DNA of 14,672 nt from Multifurca ochricompacta. Lineage: Eukaryota; Basidiomycota; Agaricomycetes; Russulales; Russulaceae. The stretch's first letter is position 1. Each line of letters opens with the position of its first letter. A program made the position numbers and the translations under genes. Below, in pieces: positions 7,531 to 14,672 of the stretch. The notes beneath the pieces are model-generated. The model saw only the letters and a list, made by a program, of their open reading frames with translations. It did no database searches and was not told the DNA's origin. The DNA is taken from assembly GCA_022496185.1 (NCBI GenBank), contig WTXG01000540.1, forward strand, positions 1 to 14,672, written 5' to 3'.

Positions 7531-9637
7531 TCTATAGATCGGGCAGAAGAGGGGAAGTCGAGGGATGAGGTGGAAGAATGTGTATTCACGTTGAGCACTG
7601 AGGTCAGAGGGATGCCTAGACGAGTCCGTAGCCTGCTAGCCCAAGTAGTTAACCAGACACCGAGGCAGAGTTTACTGTCGATCCAGTCTTCAGGGTCTTC
7701 GTCGTCTATGTCTTCTCCTTCTGCCGGTTCTCGTCTTGATAAGCCGTCGGGACCATGATGCTTCTGAGCCGGGACATGAACTAATTTGAAGGTAAAAAGG
7801 AGGATTGCAGCTATCCACCTGTTGATGGCGGCGTTGGGTTGAATGTCGGGGTTGGCGATCATACCTTTGATGAATTGAGCATCCATTTCTACTATTAAAT
7901 TGCGGATGCCGACGAGGTGAAGACGTAGAGCACGAAGGGCTCGAAAAAGACCATATAGTTCGAGCTTTGCCTGAGAGTACCGAGCTTCCCGTTCATTCCA
8001 TGAGATAGAGCCGAACCTAACAGGGCGACGCTTGCCGTCAGCACAGTCCTGAGAAAGAATCCAACCTACTCCGCGCCAGGATGAGTCAATGGAAAGGTAA
8101 ACTGCGCGGTCGGAAGAGTAATCGATGGGAATGAGGGCCGAGGAGTGGATGATCGCGTTTTTGAGGGCTTCCATGGCTTGTGTGTGTCGCTCGTCCCAAG
8201 AGAAGGCTTGTCCTTTGCGAGTGAGGTCGACCAGAGGGCGTGCGATGGCTGAATAGTTCTTGATCCAGACGCGCATGTAGCCAGTGATACCTAGGAAGGC
8301 GCGGACATCAGTGAGGGACTTGCATGGGGGCCAGTCGCGGATCTTGGCGATTTTCGAGTCGTCGGGAACACGGCCCTCGTAAGTGCACTTGTGGCCTAGG
8401 ATAACAACCTCGGAACTGCAATAAAGAGTTTAGTGGCGGAAACAGTCGAGCCTGCGTGTCGGAGGCGATGAAGGATACGATGAACGTCGTTGAGGTGATC
8501 CCAGATAAATTTTCGTATTCCCGCATTGTCGGGAATGGTCTCGAAGCTGCCATCGGGGGTCTCATAACGAGAGGGCGGGCCTTTGATGCTGCAGTCGTCC
8601 ATGAAGGGCCAGGCGATGTTGGGAATTTCGGGCTCGAGGAGGAACTTGACGTCTTCATGAAATATTGCGATCGCGTTGGTCCAACCTTGAGGGAGGCAAG
8701 TGAGGCGTAGGCACCGATTGGGGATTGTATGGTAGTGAGGTCGCGGGACGAGATATCTAAAGTGCGATGGTCATAGCCCACAAAGAGATCGAGCATACTA
8801 TAACATGACCTTCCCGCCATAGCTTCAATCAACTGTTCTGCTAGCGGTGGAACTCCTGAATTGCGAATAGTGACAGCGTTGAGGGGCTGGAGGTCGTGTA
8901 CTAGTCGAAGGGCCCCACTTTTCTTCTTGACGCAGAACCATCTTGATCGATACATGCGTCGGAATGCTTGTAAACGCCGGCTGCAAACTTGTCCTTGAAT
9001 ATTTGTATAACTTCGTCGATGATGCCGGAGGGGACGGGGATATTGCGATGGATCCATGGGACATGCTCGATGACCGGGATCTTGACGGGGGCAAAGTAAT
9101 CTTCGCGAAACCTTCCTTTTTCTTCTTCGGTCCAGGCTAGCCCAAGTTCGTTGACTTTGAGGATGTGTTGCAGTAGCTTGAGTTCTTCTGGCCAGAGGAA
9201 ACGGTAGCGGTCAAGATCTAGAGCATCTAAGCGTTCTTGTGTCAGACGTGTACCAGAGACAAATTGTGGCGGCTGTGTAGGCAAGGAAGGAAGCGAGAGT
9301 AGGGGATCAGAGGGAATGCGGCAGATGGTGCGGAAGTCTTCAGGAAGGGACGCGGGGACTGGCCGGACCTTTTTAGAGACTTTCTTGTACGGGAATGCAG
9401 ATACATAATTTGCAGGGACTTGAGCGTTGTAATGAAAGGGGTGAAGAGCGTCAACACGAGGGGGAGAAATTAGAGTAGCCAAAGCGAGAGTGCCAACTGA
9501 GTCTTCTTGGGACTTGCGCGCTCGGGAGGTGATAGTCTCGGCTCTTGCTGGGTCCTGAGGGTCTTGAATGCGGACTTCGACTCGTCCATCTGGGTGATCT
9601 TCGAGGCGGCATAGGAGAAGGTGGTGGAATGGTCACC
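7440..9637 (-). pseudogene. gypsy reverse transcriptase and RNase H, frameshifted
   Basis: The segment before RT (9482 to about 8960) is open and contains the EEKGRFREDYFAPVKIPVIEH linker region. RT follows in pieces: YRSRWFCVKKKSGALRLVHD, then MLDLFVGYDHRTL with the first catalytic Asp, then SPIGAY (frame ends near 8706), then a piece with FMDD at the active site (8594-8602) followed by SIKGP. The FMDD/SIKGP form differs from the common YVDD. The next piece (8410 to about 7530) has the thumb region (DVRAFLGITGYMR) and a tethered RNase H (LSIDSSWRG, KLELYGLF, EMDAQ). Single-base frame changes near 8955, 8706 and 8411 break the protein. RNase H in the middle followed by integrase confirms the gypsy order. 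Confidence 0.85.
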
Positions 9638-10004
9638 AAGCAGGAGACGGAAAGGGGGTGTTCCACAACATGTGCGTGGACCTTGAAGTTGATATTGCCA
9701 AGTCGCATAGCTAAGTTCTCAGCACAGCCTAGAGTCTCATTCATCCATCCATTCGCGCCTTCCATGTTGAGTCGGTTGTTTGGATTGATGCGCGCACCTG
9801 CTTCCTGAGCTAGATCTTTTCTCATAACCACTATCTGAGATCCTTGGTCCAGTACTCCAGCTTCAGAAACGATGCCGTTGACTAAGATATCCACTTCCCT
9901 GAGAGGTAGCGAGAATTCGGGCGTACGGCGAGAGATGAGCTCCAAGACTGAGACTGAAGCCTCTTGAGTTGTACCTGGGGTCTCTTCGATCCAGTTAGTC
10001 TCTA
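9482..10004 (-). pseudogene. gypsy aspartic protease region, frameshifted
   Basis: After a frame change near 10004, a segment in a new frame carries VNGIVSEAGVLDQGSQ, where DQGS (Asp codon 9847-9849) stands at the position of the usual DTGS/DSGA catalytic loop. It is followed by CAENLAMRLG and KVHAHVVE. Two single-base changes (in a five-C run near 9656, and near 9634) disrupt the expected FRLLLG-PFHH end of the protease; the rest continues in another frame into the RT ORF. The enzyme would cut the Gag-Pol polyprotein. The DQGS loop may be a normal variant of this gypsy group or a mutation; I cannot tell without relatives. Confidence 0.7.
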
Positions 10005-10037
10005 CTTGCCGGTACGTAGCTTTTCAACCATTTCCTT

Positions 10038-12089
10038 TCAAATGGCAGGACTAGCAGCAAGAACGTGAGCTGGTGTCGTAAGGGAGAGTTTTCCTGCCAT
10101 GAGCCAGTTTTGGAGTTCCGTCACAAGCTGTTGATCTTCTACGGAAGACTGGTATCGGTATTGTTGGTTAGAACGTGCGACTGAGGGATCGGAGGGTAGA
10201 GCAGGGTTAGAGGTGGAGGCGGAGGTAATTGGGGCGGCAGCAGGAACTTTAGGTGGATGGTCGACAACTGTGGCAGGTACAACTGGATTGGCAGATTTTG
10301 ATGCGGCTGGTGAGACTAGTTCTTGCATTTTCGAAGCTTTTGCTTGTCTCTTCTTTCTCTCCGCGACGAATACTTGAAATATGTCAGTGCCATCATCATC
10401 ACCGTCTGACTCCGAGGGGCATGGGTCTGGTTCTGTTACTTCAACAATGTGTGCTGCCATCGTGGGTTGGATACAGAAGGTTTAGATGGCCAGAGTCTGG
10501 TGAGGGGGAGGATCGCGTGAGAAGGTTGTGGTGGAGGGATTGCTGGGCTTGGCTAGCCATTCGTCTATGCTGGCCTGAAGTCCTTGATTTGTGTTGCCCA
10601 TTGGGACTTGCTGTCCATTGGGCAGACAAATGTGGTTGTTGACTATTGATGCGCAGCCGGAGTCAATGTATTCTTCTGCAGTCGGGCATTGCCTAATACA
10701 ATGTCCAGTCCTGGTACAGAAGGCACATCCCTCAATGGGATCGCGGCAACGGAAGAATACTGCTTTTGCAGTACTGACACTGGATGGGATGGAAGGTGGA
10801 TTAGTGAGTGGTGCCAGGCGATCTGAGGACTGAGGCCAGGTTGTGGACAGGGGAGTTTGGCGAATGGGGGCTTGTTGAGCAAAGGTCGGCTTGGGGATGG
10901 ATTGCGCAATGATCGGGTACCGATACAGACACTGTCCATACAGGCTGGCATATTCTGGGTCGCTTTGGGGAAGTGATTGAAATTTAAGCATGAAGTTGCT
11001 GATCTCCTGATTCTCCCATTCTCATGAAGTGTCCTGGAACTGGACAGACTTGCTGGGTAGTTCAGTAGCAATGGGGTATACTTCTCGTCTAGGAACATCT
11101 TCTCGCTGCCAGAAGTCTGGAGGTGAACAATCGTAATTGCGTCCACACCAATCCTCTTCATTTGTCCTTACATCGCTCGGTTTACTGCTGTACCATTGTT
11201 GTAGCAAGGGGTCAGGCCTTGGGTCCTGTCCAGAGAAGGAAGCCTTCCAATCATTGTCTGGGCTGGGCATGGCAATGGGCCAGTTAGCAAACTCTATGCG
11301 CGCTACCCTGTATACTTCTTTGTAATCGAAATGGCTGTTAGGGTGATCTGGATACTTAGAAAGAAGTCAAGAGTACAACCGCCTCTGATCTTCGAAGTGA
11401 AAGCCGTTCCAGAAGGAGGAGTTGCACTCTTCATCCGAAAGCTGCTTGGAGTTGACCAACGGTTTAGACAGCAATAGGAACCTCTAATAGTACGTGCGCA
11501 CAGCTTCTTCATCATCCATTCGAGCTTGAGAATTGAGCCTGGTCATCTCCTGGAGACGCTGTTTAGTGTACCGGCTGTGCTCAGAAGATTCTGCATAGAG
11601 TTGCTCCAAAGAGTTCTTGAATGTGTTCCAGTTTTGAGTGTCATAGCCATCTAGGTACTTCCAGAGTTGTCGCATTTCAGAAGGCACGTAACGGGTAATC
11701 TGTTCCACTTTTTGTTGACTCAAAAGACCATGAGCAGTTGCCAAGTCTTTGAATTCTTTGATGAAGAACTCAATCGGGTTGTCTGATCAATCAGAGAAGA
11801 ATGGGGCTTGCTGAGAGTGAGGAGGGGGCATCGCGGCAGGACCAGAGATGTGGTTGTTCGATGTCATGACTGGTGCGGGGGGAGGTGCTGTAGTTGACTG
11901 ATTATAAGTGGGTAGGGGCTGAACTGGAAGCAAAGATTGATGTTGGAGCAAGGGTGAAGGAGGTGAGACTGTATTGAAACTAGATGGAGTGAGAAAGGAG
12001 GCTGGTCTTAGTTGGAATGCTGTAGTGTCGGATGGAAGGGGGAATGAGGAAGTAACAGGAAGCGCGTCTGGAAGCGATGGACTTGGGAT
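10038..12089 (-). pseudogene. gypsy gag with zinc knuckle, six in-frame stops
   Basis: One unbroken frame of 684 codons is read from the copia B boundary to 10038, with no frameshift but stops at 11789-11787 (TGA), 11486-11484 (TAG), 11369-11367 (TGA), 11024-11022 (TGA), 10484-10482 (TAA) and 10040-10038 (TGA). The N-terminal ~100 codons are proline- and serine-rich. The capsid-like part follows (NPIEFFIKEFKDLATAHGL, then QITRYVPSEMRQLWKYL). A zinc knuckle, C-AFC-TRTGH-CIRQC (CX2CX4HX4C), is encoded at 10727-10686. The C-terminal part is acidic, then basic, then low in complexity. Gag forms the particle shell and binds the element RNA. All six stops can be explained by C-to-T change in CGA, CAG or CAA. 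The start codon lies beyond the copia insertion. Confidence 0.85.
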
Positions 12090-12353
12090 TGTTGAACACA
12101 GAAGATGTTCGGTGATGCTTCAGGCATCAGGTGATTAGATTAGCTGCTTTGTAGATTAGATTAGATTCCGGAGTTTCGGACTTTTACATTATCATTATTA
12201 CTTTCTTTCTCACATTCCGCAGTAGCTGACTGATACACCATGTAACATGTGATTTCTGTAGTGGCCAATGGCCTTTCTCCCTCATGTTTACTGTTTGGAC
12301 TTGTTCCAGCACTTGTGGACTTATTCCCAGTGCGCACAGACCATCCCTTGGGG

Positions 12354-12360
12354 TATATAA
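12354..12360 (+). promoter_or_regulatory. TATA box of copia B LTR
   Basis: TATATAA, at the same place as in the other LTR; it should drive the genomic RNA of copia B. Confidence 0.6.
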
Positions 12361-12377
12361 GGGTGTCTGTTTTGTCT

Positions 12378-12415
12378 CTTACACTTCAGAGTTTCTTCTA
12401 CCTCTGAAGTGTAAG
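12378..12415 (+). promoter_or_regulatory. 14-bp perfect hairpin in the LTR R region
   Basis: Arms at 12378-12391 and 12402-12415, loop of 10 nt, sequence identical to the copy at 3795-3832. GTAAGT at 12411-12416 overlaps the right arm. Confidence 0.6.
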
Positions 12416-12587
12416 TCGTCCTCTCTACTATCATCACTACCTTAGACTAACTCTGTATATAGAACTTGTCTTTCTAGGTGTGTAGTATAGTATAATAGAG
12501 TTTCTTCTACCTCTGAAGTAACTTGTCTTTCTAGCCTAACCCGCTAACTCACCACAGTCAGTATGCTGCGCACATGCCTGTTCTACA

Positions 12588-12599
12588 GGTTATGGGCCC
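12588..12599 (+). other. primer-binding site, half-tRNA initiator Met type
   Basis: GGTTATGGGCCC begins directly after the LTR. Its reverse complement, GGGCCCATAACC, has a CAT anticodon flanked by stem sequence typical of the initiator tRNA-Met anticodon arm. Drosophila copia and yeast Ty5 are known to prime from this internal tRNA region, so the same is inferred here. Confidence 0.7.
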
Positions 12600-13515
12600 T
12601 GGGCACGCTTTACTGATCTGTCATTTCTTTTGATCAGTCCAACCTTTCTTCAAGCTCACCAGCTTCAAGACTCCGTCTTTTCCCAATCAGTCTTACAGTG
12701 AGCTTCGATTCTTTTCCCCTTGCCCTTAACTGTCCACAAGGTGGTGCACTTTATGTGCCCACCTTGATCTGTCTGGCTAGTCCCTCAGGGGATTCTTGCA
12801 AGAGGTGATGAGGGACCCTAAGCGGGTGAAACACCTTGAGCTCCTCGTGTGCGCTCTAAGTAAATAGTATTCATAGTTGTAGCTGGGTTTTCGTCCCATC
12901 CATAGACTTAGTAGGCCACTAGCCCAGAAGGCTTGAGGCTATAGGTTCAGTCAATGCTTGGCTCGATCCGTAAGCCAGGTTTAGCGACCTGCTGGTAGAG
13001 TTTAGGGTCTAGAACAAGGCATGGGTAGTCACTCCCATGACGCTTGGGCTCGATACAAGTAGGCTTGAACTACTATAGTATTTACACAGTAGCTAGAAGG
13101 TTTCGTCTCTAGGCAGAAGTACCCGCTGCTTTCATTGGGGGTCCGCCCCAACTAGAGGAAACCTAATAGTCTACTATAGTCATGGCCCCAATCATCTAGG
13201 GCTTAATCATGGACTCCACCACCAGCACTAGAGGAAGGGCTCTATACCCTTTGTCTCTAGTGGAACTTGCGGTTGGCTCCTCCATGACATGACTCCCTTC
13301 TATTTACACAGTATCCGCCTGATGTGGCTCTGGGATCTGTTGTAGAATGGGGTTAGACAGCCTACTATACTACTTAGAAGTCGCACATCAGAGGCAGGAC
13401 TTTATTAAGTTCTGAAGCATAGCGCCACAGATTGGACGGGCCCTCTTAAATGAGACCTGGACAACTGGTTCTAACTGCTCCTTGGAACCAGGATCAACTT
13501 TTTAAATCATCTCAA
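12600..13515 (+). other. long structured leader of copia B
   Basis: About 0.9 kb without a coding frame but with ten or more ATGs before gag. Perfect inverted repeats: 12737-12744/12759-12766 with an inner GCAC/GTGC; 13020-13025/13034-13039; 13098-13112/13152-13164 (2-nt bulge) enclosing GGGG/CCCC (13138-13149); 13226-13233/13255-13262 enclosing AAGGG/CCCTT. A 13-bp direct repeat TATTTACACAGTA lies at 13079-13091 and 13301-13313. Near the gag start are CTAAC (13471-13475) and an acceptor-like CAG ending at 13491, so the leader may be removable by splicing. Packaging, dimerisation or internal translation initiation are possible roles; none is shown. Confidence 0.6.
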
Positions 13516-14244
13516 ATGTCTTCCATCGTCTTCCCCCCTATGTTCAAGTTCGACAAACTCGACGGCTCCAACTGGCAGCAGTGGTTGGTATCTTTTACCG
13601 CCCTGCTGAGGATCAATGGGATGAAGAGGCACATCACGCATGATGCCCCTGAGTTCCTAAATGCTCCAAAGCCGGAGGATGGAGAAAAGGATGACGAGTA
13701 CGCCAAGCATTTTGCGCTTTGGTCGGAACCCATGTACCAGGAATGGAACAGGGTGGAGGAAGTCCTCATGGGAGTTCTGGTGATGGTCACATCACCAGAA
13801 ACATACTCCCAAATTGCCTCTGACAGGACGTATCCGTCTGTCAATGCCAAATATGAGCGTCTGGAATCGCTCTATGGCTCAGTAGGAAGCATGGCCACCT
13901 ACAACTTGTGGTGTTCTGTATCCTCCTTCTGCTTGGAAGAAGGAAAGCAATTCAGACCCCAGTTGCAGCATGTGTTGGATGTGAGGAGTACCCTCAAGGA
14001 AAATGGGATGGAGATCTCTGATCTCCAGATGAGCTTTATATTGCTCCAATCCCTACCTCCATCCTACTCAGCCATTGCTGGCTCAATCCTGGCGTCAGGT
14101 CCTCCTGACCACCTTTCCCCTCAGGACCTTGTACAAAGGTTCCTAAATGAGGAAAGCCGACTTGCCGGCCCCGCAGGAAGTGGTGTTGGGGCTGCCCTTA
14201 ACAGGCAGCCCATGTCAACAAAAATAAAAATAAAAAACAAGTAA
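13516..14244 (+). CDS. copia B Gag
   Basis: ATG 13516 is preferred over the in-frame ATG 13450, because the protein from there begins with the usual copia Gag opening (MSSIVFPPMFKFDKLDGSNW, then WLVSFTALL); the 22 codons before it look like leader, and a possible splice acceptor lies between the two. 242 residues end at TAA 14242-14244. The body matches the UBN2/Retrotran_gag_2 type (YERLESLYGS, then LQSLPPSYSAI). It would form the virus-like particle. The frame carries no zinc knuckle; that lies in the -1 frame just downstream. The last codons are an A-rich run (14218-14237) containing a slippery heptamer directly before the stop. Confidence 0.85.
   Translation: MSSIVFPPMFKFDKLDGSNWQQWLVSFTALLRINGMKRHITHDAPEFLNAPKPEDGEKDDEYAKHFALWSEPMYQEWNRVEEVLMGVLVMVTSPETYSQIASDRTYPSVNAKYERLESLYGSVGSMATYNLWCSVSSFCLEEGKQFRPQLQHVLDVRSTLKENGMEISDLQMSFILLQSLPPSYSAIAGSILASGPPDHLSPQDLVQRFLNEESRLAGPAGSGVGAALNRQPMSTKIKIKNK
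14232..14238 (+). promoter_or_regulatory. candidate -1 ribosomal frameshift site A AAA AAC
   Basis: In the gag frame the codons read ATA AAA AAC AAG TAA, so A AAA AAC is in the correct zero-frame register for tandem tRNA slippage. Slipping back one base bypasses the TAA and enters the open frame encoding the zinc knuckle and protease. A strong hairpin follows at 14262-14294, but 23 nt away, more than the usual 5-9 nt. A one-base indel in the A run is the alternative. Confidence 0.5.
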
Positions 14245-14672
14245 CTTTCACGCCACTTCCTGCAGGTGCATCATCATCCAATGATGTCACCTGCTTCTAC
14301 TGCCAGAAGCCGGGCCATAAGGCTAATGAATGTCAGCAGAGGAAACAGGACAGAGCCAATGCTGATGCAGGCAAAAAGGGCAACAAGAGGAAGGGGCAAG
14401 GCCCCAGTGTACATAATAACTCCACACAAGTAGCTACCGTAGTTAATGGTAGCGGCAGAATACAGGAGGTGCATGAGACACCTCGCATTTCACTTTATAT
14501 GATGACAGAACATACGCAAGAAGTCGATGATGGCAGCAACCCTTGGATGATGGACAGTGGAGCCACCACTCACTTTACACCATACTTAGATGATTTCTCT
14601 GAGTATTACCCTCACAAGGGGCACTCGGTGACAATTGGTGATGGCTCCGTAGTCCAAGTCGAAGGACAGGCA
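14238..14672 (+). CDS. copia B pol, N-terminal part: zinc knuckle and protease (partial)
   Basis: An open frame of 145 codons in -1 relative to gag, running to the window end without a stop and without a good start codon, so it must be joined to gag by frameshifting or was once continuous with it. CFYC-QKPGH-KANEC (14292-14333) is a canonical CX2CX4HX4C nucleocapsid knuckle. A basic, lysine-rich segment follows (GKKGNKRKGQG). The protease starts with WMMDSGATTHFTP, the catalytic Asp at 14553-14555 lying in the DSGA loop typical of copia elements. The integrase, RT and RNase H should follow to the right, outside the window. Confidence 0.82.
14262..14294 (+). promoter_or_regulatory. 13-bp hairpin downstream of the slippery site
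   Basis: GCAGGTG (14262-14268) pairs with CACCTGC (14288-14294), and CATCAT (14269-14274) with ATGATG (14281-14286), leaving one bulged base (14287) and a 6-nt loop. It overlaps the start of the zinc-knuckle coding sequence, so it may be partly coincidental. Confidence 0.5.

Larger units (their letters stand above)
5511..12089 (-). mobile_element. Ty3/gypsy retrotransposon, degenerate, interrupted by copia B
   Basis: Order on the minus strand: gag with zinc knuckle, protease, RT, RNase H, integrase, 3' LTR. The RNase H-before-integrase order defines the Ty3/gypsy type. The 5' end, including the 5' LTR and the beginning of gag, is cut off at 12089/12090 by the 5' LTR of copia B; the remainder should reappear beyond copia B outside the window. 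The element cannot encode working proteins because of many stops and frameshifts, so it is older than copia B, which lies inside it. Confidence 0.88.
12090..12587 (+). repeat. 5' LTR of copia B
   Basis: 498 bp, TGTTGAA...TTCTACA, matching 3506-4005 over its full length. The right edge is fixed by the primer-binding site starting at 12588. It includes a TATA box (12354-12360), the 14-bp hairpin (12378-12415) and the repeated 23-bp segment (12388-12410 and 12497-12519). Confidence 0.92.
12090..14672 (+). mobile_element. Ty1/copia retrotransposon B, 5' portion
   Basis: 5' LTR, primer-binding site, long structured leader, gag, and the beginning of pol (zinc knuckle, protease), running off the right end of the window. 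It sits inside the gypsy gag; the five bases before the LTR, GGGAT (12085-12089), are the expected target duplication. Gag and the start of pol lack nonsense codons, apart from the frame change at 14232-14238, so it is the least damaged element here and could be complete. Confidence 0.88.

Noticed and set aside
10253..10642. 129-codon plus-strand ORF
   Set aside because: It is antisense to gypsy gag, whose zinc knuckle and continuous frame are the better explanation.
440..11789. TGA read as an amino acid (recoded genetic code)
   Set aside because: TGA also ends complete frames here (copia pol at 3226), TAG and TAA also occur inside gag, and pol is frameshifted as well, so decay is the simpler account.

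Overview
The window looks like a transposon-dense, probably heterochromatic stretch of a fungal genome, most likely a basidiomycete (Agaricomycetes). The evidence is the retroelement types, the short intron-like signals (GT...CTAAC...AG) and the fungal-style LTR promoters. I see no ordinary host gene, rRNA, tRNA or CRISPR. Everything with coding signal belongs to LTR retrotransposons, and they are nested in one another. All family assignments come from reading motifs by eye, without a database search.

Left block (1-4005). A gag-like protein with four tandem zinc knuckles (311-1510, + strand) ends 31 nt before a candidate LTR (1542-2119, TGTTA...TAACA). No protease, reverse transcriptase or integrase accompanies it in the visible part. 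That LTR abuts, in frame, the middle of a Ty1/copia reverse transcriptase (motif YGLKQA at 2122), so this element appears to have inserted into copia element A. Copia A continues as RT plus RNase H (2120-3228, one in-frame TGA), a 3' noncoding stretch, a polypurine tract and a 3' LTR (3506-4005).

Middle block (4006-5510). No gene. It holds one probable hAT-like transposon end (4029 onward), an AT-rich stretch, a pyrimidine-rich low-complexity zone with degenerate CATGTGACC repeats, and a cluster of four perfect small hairpins (5299-5445).

Gypsy block (about 5511-12089, minus strand). A Ty3/gypsy element is read right to left: gag (12089 to 10038), protease, RT, RNase H, integrase (ending 6194), then the polypurine tract and 3' LTR (right edge 6159, left edge uncertain). 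It is dead. Gag keeps a single frame but has six in-frame stops. Pol has about ten single-base frameshifts plus TGA stops. The stops are mainly TGA, as expected from C-to-T decay of CGA codons.

Right block (12090-14672). A second copia element, B, of the same LTR family as copia A, interrupts the gypsy gag. It has a 5' LTR (12090-12587), a primer-binding site matching the anticodon arm of initiator tRNA-Met, a 0.9-kb leader rich in perfect hairpins and AUGs, gag (13516-14244), and a second reading frame in -1 carrying the zinc knuckle and the aspartic protease start (14238 to the window end). The junction is a canonical A AAA AAC slippery heptamer next to the gag stop. Copia B is the youngest-looking element here: its coding frames are otherwise open.
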